This document shows, in pieces, positions 27,683 through 36,085 of a stretch of DNA of 64,000 nt; the first letter of the stretch is position 1; each line of letters starts with the position of its first letter. The position numbers and the translations under genes are program-made. Source of the DNA: GCA-2731375 sp964344935 (lineage in GTDB: Bacteria; Pseudomonadota; Alphaproteobacteria; GCA-2731375). The stretch lies in the NCBI GenBank assembly GCA_964344935.1, contig CAYFPL010000003.1, positions 248,001-312,000 on the forward strand, given 5' to 3'. Under the pieces are notes generated by a model. The model saw only the letters and a program-made list of their open reading frames with translations. It ran no database searches and was not told the origin of the DNA.

Positions 27683-30004
27683 TCAGCCGCACCTGGAATA
27701 GCCGCAGGAAACGCAGGTTTCGCAGCCCTCCTGGCGGATCAGGCCGGGCGTGCCGCATTTCGGACAGCCCCGCAGGGGGACATCTTCCTCTCCACCGGCG
27801 GCGGCGGGCAGGGCCAGCGGCACGGCCTCTCCCTCACCTTCCGCGTTTGGGTTGGCTATGAAACCTATGGCGATTAAATGCCGCTCGATCACCTCGCCAA
27901 TAGCAGCCAAGAGGGAGGGCACATAACGTCCCTCCACCCAGTAACCGCCGCGGGGATCGAACACCGCCTTTAATTCGTCAACTACGAAAGAGACATCGCC
28001 GCCCCGGCGGAACACGGCAGAAATCATCCGTGTCAGGGCTACGGTCCAGGCGAAATGATCCACGTTCTTGGAGTTGATGAAAACCTCGAAGGGGCGGATA
28101 CGGCCGTCCTGCACGATGTCGTTGATCGTGATGTAGATGCTGTGGTCGCTTTCCGGCCAATTGATCTTGTAGGTCCGTCCCTGCAGGGCGCCGGGACGGT
28201 CCAGGGGTTGGGTCATATAGACCACGCCGCCCGCATCCAGTTCGTCCCGCGGCCGGCTTTCGGGCGGCTCGAGAGGCAGTTCCGGTTCCATGGGCAACAT
28301 CGGTTGGGCTTCTTCCGTCTCCAGCACCGCTCCGGTGACCTCGTTGGGGCGATAAGTGGTGCAGCCCTTGCAGCCCGTGTCATAGGCATGCATGTAGACG
28401 TCCTTGAACGCCTCGAAAGAAATATCCTCAGGCAAGTTGATGGTCTTGGAGATCGAGGCGTCGATGTATTTCTGCACCGCTGCCTGCATACGCACGTGGT
28501 CGGACGGGGTCAGGGCAGCGGCGGTGACGAAATAGTCAGGCAGCTGTACCGCTTCGCCGAATTGGGTGCGGAACTGCCGATAGGCGTAGTCGGAAACCGT
28601 TTCCTCCCGCCGGCCGCCGTCGGGCATGGTGACGTGGCGGCGGTAAGTAAAAGCGAAAACAGGCTCCAGGCCGGAAGAAACATTGTCGGCGAAAATGGAG
28701 ATCGTACCCGTGGGCGCGATGGAGGTGAGAAGAGCGTTGCGGATACCGTGTTCGGCGATGGCGGCGCGGACCTCCTCGTCCAGTTCCTGGACGCCTTCGC
28801 TGGCCAGAAAGTCGTCTCGCTCGAATAGAGGGAAGGCGCCCTTTTCCCGGGCTAGGTCCACGCTGGCCAGATAAGCGGCCCTGCGCAGTTCTTCGAGCCA
28901 ACTTTCCGTCAGGGCCACCGCCTGGTCCGAGCCATAACGGGCCCTGCAAAAGATCAGCGCGTCCGCCAAGCCAGTGACGCCCAAGCCGATGCGCCGCTTG
29001 GCCCGCGCCTCATTCTCCTGTTCCGGTAGGGGGAAGCGGGATATGTCGATGGCATTGTCGAGCATGCGCACTGCCACCCGCACAAGTTCACCCATGGCGT
29101 CGACGTCCAATGACGCTTCCGGGCTGAACGGCTGCCTGACCAGCCGGGCCAGATTGATCGAACCCAGCAGACAGGCGCCATAGGGGGGCAGGGGCTGTTC
29201 GCCACAGGGATTGGTCGAATTGATCGTTTCGCAATAGTGCAGATTATTGCGCTGGTTGATGCGGTCGATGAAGATTACGCCGGGCTCGGCATAGGCATAG
29301 GTCGCCCGCATGATGCCGTCCCACAACTCCCTGGCCCTGACACTGCGGTAGGTGCGTCCGGCGAAGCGCAGTTCCCAAGGCGCATCATTCTTCACGGCGG
29401 CCATGAAATCGTCGGTAACCAGGACGGAAAGATTGAACATGCGCAGGCGGCCCGGGTCCTGCTTGGCCTCGATGAAAGCTTCGATGTCAGGATGATCGCA
29501 GCGCAGGGTGGCCATCATGGCGCCCCGGCGGTGGCCCGCCGACATAATGGTGCGGCACATGGCGTCCCAAACATCCATAAAGGTAAGGGGGCCTGAAGCA
29601 TCGGCGCCCACGCCCTCCACGGGCGCACCGTTGGGCCGCAAAGTGGAAAAGTCATAGCCGATTCCGCCACCCTGCTGCATGGTCAGGGCCGCTTCCCGCA
29701 GGTGCTCGAAAATGCCGGACATATCGTCCGGTATCGTTCCCATCACGAAACAATTAAACAGGGTGACATTGCGGTCCGCCCCGGCACCGGCAAGTATGCG
29801 CCCGGCAGGGAGAAATCTGAAATCCTCCAAGGCCTTGAAGAATCTACTTTTCCAGGCCGATGGTTCCGATTCGGCGGAGGCCAAAGCGTCGGCCACCCGA
29901 GTCCAGCTATCCTCGATCGTGTCGTCCACAGCCTTACCATCGGCGCCCATAAGGCGGTATTTCATGTCCCAAATCTGCTGGGATATGGGCGCAACGGTTG
30001 GCAT
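27683..30004 (-). CDS. nrdJ: Adenosylcobalamin-dependent ribonucleotide reductase (class II)
   Basis: 773 residues; ATG at 30004 with GAGG upstream. The first active-site Cys is in TLFNCFVMGT, and the NPCGEQPLPPYGACLLGS segment supplies the catalytic Asn, Cys and Glu. A TSCPD-type domain (VDHFAWTVALTRMIS) follows, and the C-terminus is a zinc ribbon with CPKC and a CETCVSC cluster. It makes deoxyribonucleotides without oxygen but needs vitamin B12. No cobalamin riboswitch is visible in the 74-base upstream gap. Confidence 0.95.
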   Translation of the reverse strand: MPTVAPISQQIWDMKYRLMGADGKAVDDTIEDSWTRVADALASAESEPSAWKSRFFKALEDFRFLPAGRILAGAGADRNVTLFNCFVMGTIPDDMSGIFEHLREAALTMQQGGGIGYDFSTLRPNGAPVEGVGADASGPLTFMDVWDAMCRTIMSAGHRRGAMMATLRCDHPDIEAFIEAKQDPGRLRMFNLSVLVTDDFMAAVKNDAPWELRFAGRTYRSVRARELWDGIMRATYAYAEPGVIFIDRINQRNNLHYCETINSTNPCGEQPLPPYGACLLGSINLARLVRQPFSPEASLDVDAMGELVRVAVRMLDNAIDISRFPLPEQENEARAKRRIGLGVTGLADALIFCRARYGSDQAVALTESWLEELRRAAYLASVDLAREKGAFPLFERDDFLASEGVQELDEEVRAAIAEHGIRNALLTSIAPTGTISIFADNVSSGLEPVFAFTYRRHVTMPDGGRREETVSDYAYRQFRTQFGEAVQLPDYFVTAAALTPSDHVRMQAAVQKYIDASISKTINLPEDISFEAFKDVYMHAYDTGCKGCTTYRPNEVTGAVLETEEAQPMLPMEPELPLEPPESRPRDELDAGGVVYMTQPLDRPGALQGRTYKINWPESDHSIYITINDIVQDGRIRPFEVFINSKNVDHFAWTVALTRMISAVFRRGGDVSFVVDELKAVFDPRGGYWVEGRYVPSLLAAIGEVIERHLIAIGFIANPNAEGEGEAVPLALPAAAGGEEDVPLRGCPKCGTPGLIRQEGCETCVSCGYSRCG

Positions 30005-30044
30005 CGTGACCTCGTCGGAACTGTCAGGACTTAGGATTTTGTTC

Positions 30045-30062
30045 TTGTTATGTACTATACAA
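30045..30062. promoter_or_regulatory. 18-base dyad upstream of nrdJ
   Basis: TTGT-TAT-GTAC-TAT-ACAA: the outer TTGT/ACAA and central GTAC are symmetric, the TAT triplets are direct. It lies 41-58 bases before the nrdJ start. The site does not match the NrdR box well (which is AT-rich with ACA/TGT ends) but a repressor site or promoter element is possible. Confidence 0.35.
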
Positions 30063-30078
30063 GGTTCGGCACTGGTTG

Positions 30079-30813
30079 TCAGTCATATTCAACCCCTGCC
30101 TCCGCTTCAAGGGCCGTCGTGGCCTTTTCGATACGGTCCATCAACAGTGCCTCGAATTCCTTGCGTGGCAGGCCTGGCGGGATCGGTTCGAGGAACTCCA
30201 GGACGATGGTGCCCGGCCGGCGCAGATACTGCCGCCGGGGCCAGAACCAGCCTGAATTCAGGGCCACCGGCACCACGGGCAAATCCAGACCCCGATAAAG
30301 CGCCGAGGCGCCTGGCTGATAGGGAACATCCCCGACCGATGCGCCGGGGGCGGCCCGTGTGCCCTGGGGAAAAATAACGATGGGACGACCAAGATCGGCG
30401 GCACGGCGGGCGTCTTCCAGCATGGTGCGCAGCGCCTTCGGCCCGGCCTTGCGGTCGACGGCGATCATGCGTGTCTTGCGGCACATCCAGCCATAGATGG
30501 GGATCAACAGCAGTTCCTTCTTCAAGACCATTGCCGGGTCATCCAGGATCACGTGCCAGATCAAAGTGTCCCAGGCGGACTGATGCTTGGCAGCAACGAT
30601 GGCGGCGGCCTTCGGTCGGTTTTCTTCGCCGCGAATCTCCACATCAATGCCGGCGCTCAAGCGCATCAGCAGATTGACGCCCTGGGCCCAGAGGCGCTGT
30701 CCCCACACGGTGACCTGCCAAGGCAACAGCAGCGCCGGCGAAAACAGCACCACCATGAACACTGACCAGACGTAGAACAGAATATTGAACAGGGTGGAGC
30801 GAAAGGCGCGCAT
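30079..30813 (-). CDS. 1-acyl-sn-glycerol-3-phosphate acyltransferase family protein
   Basis: 244 residues. Motif I is KHQSAWDT (His-X4-Asp; Lys replaces the usual Asn before His), motif II resembles RMIAVDRKAG, and motif III is FPQGTRAAPG. An N-terminal membrane helix at about residues 8-30 anchors it at the inner membrane, where it transfers acyl chains to make phosphatidic acid. It follows the YdcF gene by 9 bases, in the operon ftsE-ftsX-ydcF-plsC-like. Lysophospholipid recycling is an alternative role. Confidence 0.85.
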   Translation of the reverse strand: MRAFRSTLFNILFYVWSVFMVVLFSPALLLPWQVTVWGQRLWAQGVNLLMRLSAGIDVEIRGEENRPKAAAIVAAKHQSAWDTLIWHVILDDPAMVLKKELLLIPIYGWMCRKTRMIAVDRKAGPKALRTMLEDARRAADLGRPIVIFPQGTRAAPGASVGDVPYQPGASALYRGLDLPVVPVALNSGWFWPRRQYLRRPGTIVLEFLEPIPPGLPRKEFEALLMDRIEKATTALEAEAGVEYD

Positions 30814-30822
30814 TGGCGGTCC

Positions 30823-31440
30823 CTAAGCCACCGGGCCGATTAAACGCACCCGCAGCAGGCTGATCAGGTACTTGCTGTACTCCACCGACAAAAGCTTCAG
30901 CGTGCCGGGATAGAACCACCAGCGCGCCAGCTTCACGTGTTCGGGAAATACGGGGATGGGCTGCAAACGAACATCTGGCATGGCCTGTTGAAACAGCAGC
31001 ATGCTGCGCGGCATGTGATACGAAGCTGTTACTAGGTGCAGGCTCCGAAACCCGTGTTTCTGCGTCCACAGGGCAGCCTCGGTGGCGTTCCCGGGCGTGT
31101 CATGGGCCTGATAGCCCAGATCGATACAGCAACTGAACTTGCCGGCCGCCTCCGCATGACGGGCTCGCAATTCATCGGCCGAAATGCCGGTTTTCACGCC
31201 GGAAATCAAAAGCCGTCCGCCTTTGTCGTCCGCTAGCAGCCGCAGGCCCACGCTAAGCCGCCCCGTACCGCCGGTCAGTACCACAATGGCATCACGGACC
31301 CCGGGGGATGCGGGACCCTGACGTGGCAATTGCGATGCGAACTGCAACAGGCCGCCCAGCCAAAGCAGAATAATGGCGACGACGAGCAAGGACAGGACGC
31401 GGCCTGCCGAGGGTCGCCGTGACGATCTGTTCAGGGCCAT
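30823..31440 (-). CDS. YdcF/ElyC-family (DUF218) membrane protein
   Basis: 205 residues. One N-terminal membrane helix at about 14-34, then the DUF218 fold: AIVVLTGGTGRLSVGLRLL, RLLISGVKTG and DTPGNATEAALW, TASYHMPRSMLLF. The conserved Asn, Glu and His in this order match the family, whose E. coli relatives ElyC and SanA affect envelope integrity. Located between ftsX and the acyltransferase with 3-base spacing from ftsX. Confidence 0.85.
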   Translation of the reverse strand: MALNRSSRRPSAGRVLSLLVVAIILLWLGGLLQFASQLPRQGPASPGVRDAIVVLTGGTGRLSVGLRLLADDKGGRLLISGVKTGISADELRARHAEAAGKFSCCIDLGYQAHDTPGNATEAALWTQKHGFRSLHLVTASYHMPRSMLLFQQAMPDVRLQPIPVFPEHVKLARWWFYPGTLKLLSVEYSKYLISLLRVRLIGPVA

Positions 31441-31443
31441 GGC

Positions 31444-32310
31444 TCAGGGCATCCTGGATAGCTCGCGCATGACCGTCCCTCGGGCGGTCATCGCGGTCAG
31501 CATGGCAGCGAGCAGGGGCAGCACCGCCAATGCCAAAAGGCCAATGGGGGTCAGGGTGAGATTGCCGAACATAGGCCCTTCAAGATCGGCGGCCAGATAG
31601 GACAGGGCGTAAAGCGCCGCCGCCGTCACCGCCAGTCCCAAGAGGCCCCCCTTCAGGCCCATGATCAGGGCCCGCCAAAGAAACAGCCGGGCGATATAGC
31701 TGTCCTTTGCGCCCATCACATGCAGCAGGTTGACCACTTCGGAATGGGCCGCGAAGGCGGCGCGGGTGCCGAAAATGACCACGGCACAGGTGGCAAAGCC
31801 GATCATGCCCAGACAAGCCAGCATCATCCATTGCAGGGAGTGGCTTAGCCTGATCAGCTTACCCAGCCAGATTTGATGGTCATCAATGCGAATGCCGGGC
31901 CCGATTTCCGCCAGGCGTTTAGCCAATAGAGTCAGTTCGGCTGGTCGGCTGGGCGCTAGCCGTACGTCGATCAAATGGGGCAGGGGCAGTTCCGAAATCA
32001 GCCCGCCGCCGCCCAACCAAGGACGCAGCAATTCCGCCATCTCGGCCATTTCCAGTCGCCGGACCTGAATGATTCCGGCGGTCTCGCCAAGGGCCTTGGT
32101 GACCGCGGCGATATGTTCCTCCGCTTTCGCGGAAGCGGGGATTTCCACGGTCACGGTATTGGCCAGGTCATTGCGCCAAGTACCGGTGGCCTCGTGCAGG
32201 GCCAAGCCGGCGGCGCCCGCCAGGGCCGCGAAAAAAACCATCACAGCCACCACCCAGGGCAAAAAGCGCCCGGCACCTTCCGAATCGGGTATCAGATCCG
32301 GTCCCGCCAT
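31444..32310 (-). CDS. ftsX: FtsX-like cell division permease
   Basis: 288 residues with four membrane helices, one near residues 17-38 and three after about 165, and a periplasmic domain in between, as in FtsX. FtsX with FtsE relays the division signal to periplasmic amidase activators such as EnvC. The short gap to ftsE (6 bases) supports co-translation. FtsX is very divergent in alphaproteobacteria, so the call rests on topology and neighbour. Confidence 0.85.
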   Translation of the reverse strand: MAGPDLIPDSEGAGRFLPWVVAVMVFFAALAGAAGLALHEATGTWRNDLANTVTVEIPASAKAEEHIAAVTKALGETAGIIQVRRLEMAEMAELLRPWLGGGGLISELPLPHLIDVRLAPSRPAELTLLAKRLAEIGPGIRIDDHQIWLGKLIRLSHSLQWMMLACLGMIGFATCAVVIFGTRAAFAAHSEVVNLLHVMGAKDSYIARLFLWRALIMGLKGGLLGLAVTAAALYALSYLAADLEGPMFGNLTLTPIGLLALAVLPLLAAMLTAMTARGTVMRELSRMP

Positions 32311-32316
32311 CTCGTT

Positions 32317-33009
32317 CTAGCCAGCCTTTTCCATTTCTTTCTCCATTTCGACAGCCGGGGCATGCAAGGTATTGTCAGTCAGCGCCAAGATGGGATGGGA
32401 AAACCGCCGCACCAGGGCATCGTTGTGGGTGGCGACGACGACAGCGGTGCCGGATCGGTGCAACTCCTCGAACAAGCGTACCAGGCGATAGGCGATACGG
32501 TCGTCCACGTTGCCCGTGGGTTCGTCCGCCAATAGCAGGCTGGGTTTTGTAATGACGGCGCGGGCGATGGCCACCCGCTGTTGTTCGCCGCCAGACAGCG
32601 TATCGGGGCTGTCCTTGAGGCGCGCGCCCAGGCCCACCCAATCCAAAAGCTCCGAAACGTTATTCCGTGTCCGGGTCTCGTCGTCGCCGGCGATGCGCAA
32701 CGGCAGGGCCACGTTGTCGAATATGGAAAGGTGGCTCAACAACCGAAAGTCCTGAAAGACAACGCCGATGCGCCGGCGCAATGCGGGCAGTTTGCTGCGG
32801 TGGATGCGGGCAATGTCTTCGCCAAAGAGTTGCATATGCCCGCGCGAGGGCTGCAGGGCCAGGTACATCAGTTTCAAAAGCGACGATTTTCCGGCACCGG
32901 AGGCACCGGTCAGGAAATAAAAACTGCCCGGCTCGATATACAGATTGATATCACGCAGCACTTCTGGCCCGACGCCATAGCGGACACCGACATTTTCGAA
33001 TCGAACCAC
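32317..33009 (-). CDS. ftsE: Cell division ATP-binding protein FtsE
   Basis: 230 residues using the GTG at 33009, because GAGGG is 10 bases upstream of it and the start VRFENVG matches the family; a TTG at 33018 would place GAGGG too close. Walker A is TGASGAGKSSLLKL, signature LSGGEQQRVAIARA, Walker B LLLADEPTGN and the H-loop VVVATHND. Pairs with FtsX. The gene is divergent from the zinc-ribbon protein with 173 bases between the starts. Confidence 0.93.
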   Translation of the reverse strand: MVRFENVGVRYGVGPEVLRDINLYIEPGSFYFLTGASGAGKSSLLKLMYLALQPSRGHMQLFGEDIARIHRSKLPALRRRIGVVFQDFRLLSHLSIFDNVALPLRIAGDDETRTRNNVSELLDWVGLGARLKDSPDTLSGGEQQRVAIARAVITKPSLLLADEPTGNVDDRIAYRLVRLFEELHRSGTAVVVATHNDALVRRFSHPILALTDNTLHAPAVEMEKEMEKAG

Positions 33010-33182
33010 CCAGCCCAAACCCTCTTGTTGCCTGCCTTGGCCAAGATGCCACGTGTTGTGGCCGGGGTCCAGGGTCGCGGCGGCGGGCCAATCCCGGTTG
33101 ATTCCAGGCCCTCGTCAGTGTGAGCTTGCCTCGAAGTTGCGTTGTTCCTATAACAACTTGGCTTGGATTTTCGGTAGATTGC

Positions 33183-34016
33183 ATGATCCTTTCCTGCCCC
33201 GCCTGCCAGACCCGTTTCAATGTCCCCGACAGTGCCGTGGGATCGGCCGGGCGCAAAGTGCGCTGCGCCAATTGCGGCGACAGCTGGCACCAGATGCCGG
33301 TGGACGAAGAGGCCGATTCCGGCATTCTTGACACCCGGCCGCCCCCGGAACCTGAAGCCGACGATATCGATTTCGGCATCGACGAGCCGGAAGAGGAACA
33401 TGAAGAGGCCGCCGCCGCAGAGGCGGGCCCGGCAGACGGCGACGAAGACGCCGACGAGCATACCGATAACAACGCTGCAGATGGCGCTGGGCCGGCTCTG
33501 GCCGCAGATCGGGGCGAAGAGCTTACCGGCCGGGCCGCGCGACGGGCCAGGGCAGCCCGCCAGGTGGAGCCGGAAAAACGCCGGGGCGGCTGGGTCGGCT
33601 GGCTGATCCTGCTGCTGGTTCTGGGCGGCGTCGGCGCTGGCGGCTACTATTACAAGGCCAAAGTGATCGAAATGTGGCCGCCTTCGGTGCAGTTGTATGA
33701 AATGATCGGGCTCGGTAAAGAGCCGGAAAAGTTCGGCCTGGCGATCCAGAACGTGAAATGGGAACACAAGCGGGAGAAGGGCAAACCGATACTGGTGGTC
33801 CGGGGCGAGGTCGCCAACACCTCCGATCAGCCGAAATCCGTGCCGCGCCTGCGTGTCAGCATCCTTGATGACCGTGACCGCCGCCTATTCCGCTGGACGG
33901 TGACAACGGCCCAGAACAGCCTGGAACCCGGTCAGGTCAGCAATTTTTCAACCCGTCTGGCCAACCCGCCCGACGGCGCCCGCAGTCTTGCCGTAACGTT
34001 CCAGGTTCAGCCATGA
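33183..34016 (+). CDS. MJ0042-type zinc-ribbon membrane protein with DUF3426 domain
   Basis: 277 residues from the ATG at 33183. The first 36 residues form the zinc ribbon CPAC-CANC. A disordered acidic stretch follows, then one membrane helix (GWLILLLVLGGVGAGGYYY) and a C-terminal beta-domain with VVRGEVANTSDQPKSVPRLRV, the DUF3426 pattern. Typical of alphaproteobacterial proteins near ftsE and hpt; function unknown, perhaps sensing across the membrane. It overlaps hpt by 4 bases. Confidence 0.8.
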   Translation: MILSCPACQTRFNVPDSAVGSAGRKVRCANCGDSWHQMPVDEEADSGILDTRPPPEPEADDIDFGIDEPEEEHEEAAAAEAGPADGDEDADEHTDNNAADGAGPALAADRGEELTGRAARRARAARQVEPEKRRGGWVGWLILLLVLGGVGAGGYYYKAKVIEMWPPSVQLYEMIGLGKEPEKFGLAIQNVKWEHKREKGKPILVVRGEVANTSDQPKSVPRLRVSILDDRDRRLFRWTVTTAQNSLEPGQVSNFSTRLANPPDGARSLAVTFQVQP

Positions 34017-34582
34017 GTGACGAAACCCGCCAGTTCGATGCCACGGAACGGCCCAGGGGCCGGGTCGACATGATGTATTCGGCAGCCGAAATCGGCGCCC
34101 GGGTCGGGGATCTGGCCGGCGAGATCGGCGAGACCTTAGGTGCAGATATCATCGTCGTGGCGGTACTCAAGGGCAGCTTCGTCTTCACCGCCGATTTGTT
34201 GCGCGCCCTGCATCATCACGGCGTCCACCCCAGGATCGATTTCATGACTTTGTCCAGCTATGGCACCGGCACCGAGAGCAGCGGCGAGGTCACCGTCACC
34301 AAGGACATCACCGACGATGTGAGCGGCGCCAGGGTGCTTTTGGTCGACGATATCCTGGAATCCGGCCGCACCCTTGCCTTTGCGCGGCAATTGCTGCTGG
34401 ACCGGGGCGCCGAACGCGTGGATTTATGCGTGCTGTTGGACAAGCCGGAAAAACGCAAGGTCGAAATCGACGCCGATTATGTGGGCTTCTCCATTGGTGA
34501 TTCGTTCGTGGTTGGCTATGGTCTCGATTATGCCCACTATTATCGGGAGTTGCCCTATATCGGCACCGTTTCGTCCGATTAG
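34013..34582 (+). CDS. hpt: Hypoxanthine phosphoribosyltransferase
   Basis: 189 residues. The PRPP-binding motif is VLLVDDILESGRTLAFA, and the hood region YVGFSIGDSFVVGYGLDY is complete. Salvages hypoxanthine (and usually guanine) to IMP/GMP. The ATG overlaps the upstream stop as ATGA. Its neighbours suggest a small operon with the zinc-ribbon protein and, 42 bases downstream, cpdR. Confidence 0.95.
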   Translation: MSDETRQFDATERPRGRVDMMYSAAEIGARVGDLAGEIGETLGADIIVVAVLKGSFVFTADLLRALHHHGVHPRIDFMTLSSYGTGTESSGEVTVTKDITDDVSGARVLLVDDILESGRTLAFARQLLLDRGAERVDLCVLLDKPEKRKVEIDADYVGFSIGDSFVVGYGLDYAHYYRELPYIGTVSSD

Positions 34583-34624
34583 GGCGGCATCAAGGCCAAG
34601 CGCGATTGGGACTGGGGAGGCGAG

Positions 34625-34999
34625 GTGGCGAAGATCCTGGTAGCCGAAGACGAGGCCTCCGTCCGCAATCTGGTGACCCGGGCCCTGGAACTGCATGGCC
34701 ACGAAATCAAAGCGGTGGTTGATGGCTCCGCCGCGTTGGAGGCCTTGAGCCTGGATCAATATGATCTTCTATTGACCGATATCGTCATGCCTGTGGTCGA
34801 CGGCATCGCCCTGGCACTGAAGGCCTCCCGCGACTATCCGGACCTGAGAATCCTGATGATGACCGGCTATGCCGAACAAAAGCGCCGGGCACACAATCTC
34901 GACGTCCTGATCCACGACGTTCTCATGAAGCCATTCACCATCGAGGAACTGGCCGAAGCCGTCGCCCAGACGCTTCAAACAAATGAAGCGAACACCTAA
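34625..34999 (+). CDS. cpdR: CpdR single-domain response regulator
   Basis: 124 residues from a GTG with GGGGAGG upstream. It is a receiver domain only: acid pocket EDEAS, phosphoacceptor Asp52 in LLTDIVMPV, the Thr in MTGYAEQ, and Lys in LMKPFTIEEL. In alphaproteobacteria CpdR is dephosphorylated to deliver CtrA and other substrates to ClpXP, driving cell-cycle entry and chemotaxis control. Its location after hpt is as in many relatives. Confidence 0.9.
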   Translation: MAKILVAEDEASVRNLVTRALELHGHEIKAVVDGSAALEALSLDQYDLLLTDIVMPVVDGIALALKASRDYPDLRILMMTGYAEQKRRAHNLDVLIHDVLMKPFTIEELAEAVAQTLQTNEANT

Positions 35000-35076
35000 C
35001 CATTATCCCGGCTGAATTTGCCGGTCTGGTGGCAATCATACTTCGTCGATATTTTTGTTGGGATTGGTGGAAGATC

Positions 35077-36075
35077 CTAGGAACCGTAGGTCCTTCGGAC
35101 CCGTTCTTCGTCGAAGGCGCCGGTGGCGGGTAGGAACTTCACCATGCGCGAACCCGGTTCCCCGAAGCGGTTCTTGCGCAGGTTGATGGACACCGTCCGG
35201 CTTTTCGAAATCAGATCATCGGGGTGGGTATAGCTGCCCTGGCTGGCCGGCCGTTCCACATTGATCAGGAAGGAAATGCTGTCGGCGGAGTATTCCAGAT
35301 CCGATGTGCCCTCCAGGCTTTGCAGCATGGCCTCACCCTGGTGCATGCGGTTTTGTGACGAAATCGCCAGAACGGGGCTGTCCAGCTTGAGCGCCAGACG
35401 CCGGACGGCGGTCATCAACTTGGCGATTTCGTGGCGGAACTCACTAAATTCCCGGCTGCCGGCGGCCCAGATCTGCAGGTAATCGACGATGACCAGGAGC
35501 CGGTCATGGTTGCTACCGGCGATCAACCGGCGTGCCATTTCCTCGGCTTCCCCATGGGGCAGGTGTGGGTCGGCCTCGACAACGTTGATGCGCGAGAAAG
35601 CGTCCGCCTGGGCATCCATCGCCGCCTGCACGACCTCCGCATCCAATTCGCCGTCCAGGAACTCGCGGCAATTCAGGCCGGCCTGCTGGCACAACAGGCG
35701 CATGACCAGGAATGTGGCCTGGACATCGAAACTGAGAAACAACACCGGAAACCCTGCTTGCGCCGCCGCAGCAGCATTCAACAAGGCAAATGACGACTTG
35801 CCGCTGCCTGGTTCCCCTGCCAATAGATGCAGTCCCGGACGCCAGCCGCCCATATGCTGGTCGAGAAAATCAAAGGCCGTCGGGACGATCTGTTCCTTGA
35901 CGGTCTCGGCGAAACATTGATCTTTCAGCAGTGGCAAATAATCCGCCGCCGTGGCGGATTGAGTTCCGTGTTGATGTTGACTGCCCGCAGCTTCCATCGC
36001 CGCCAACAAGGCCGACCGGGGCTGGGACGCCGCCGATCCCTCTTCTTGCGGTTCTGGATTTACGGGTTCGTTCAT
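35077..36075 (-). CDS. Stand-alone DnaB-like C-terminal ATPase
   Basis: 332 residues. Walker A is AGEPGSGKSSFALL near residue 92, Walker B LLVIVDYLQIW near residue 196, followed by SQNRMHQGEAM-like and the C-terminal NLRKNRFGEPG segment resembling the KNRnGptG of DnaB. The N-terminal DnaG-binding DnaB domain is absent; instead there are about 60 polar residues. So it is a RecA-fold hexameric-type ATPase of unknown substrate, not the replicative helicase. It begins 10 bases after tldD and probably shares its transcript. Confidence 0.7.
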   Translation of the reverse strand: MNEPVNPEPQEEGSAASQPRSALLAAMEAAGSQHQHGTQSATAADYLPLLKDQCFAETVKEQIVPTAFDFLDQHMGGWRPGLHLLAGEPGSGKSSFALLNAAAAAQAGFPVLFLSFDVQATFLVMRLLCQQAGLNCREFLDGELDAEVVQAAMDAQADAFSRINVVEADPHLPHGEAEEMARRLIAGSNHDRLLVIVDYLQIWAAGSREFSEFRHEIAKLMTAVRRLALKLDSPVLAISSQNRMHQGEAMLQSLEGTSDLEYSADSISFLINVERPASQGSYTHPDDLISKSRTVSINLRKNRFGEPGSRMVKFLPATGAFDEERVRRTYGS

Positions 36076-36085
36076 AAAATTGCCT

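Noticed and set aside
30005..30078. Cobalamin riboswitch before nrdJ
   Set aside because: The gap is only 74 bases and has no B12 box, so it cannot hold the roughly 200-base aptamer.
35009..35030. Hairpin CCGGC/GCCGG after cpdR
   Set aside because: Five-base stem with seven-base loop and no T-run; too weak to call a terminator.
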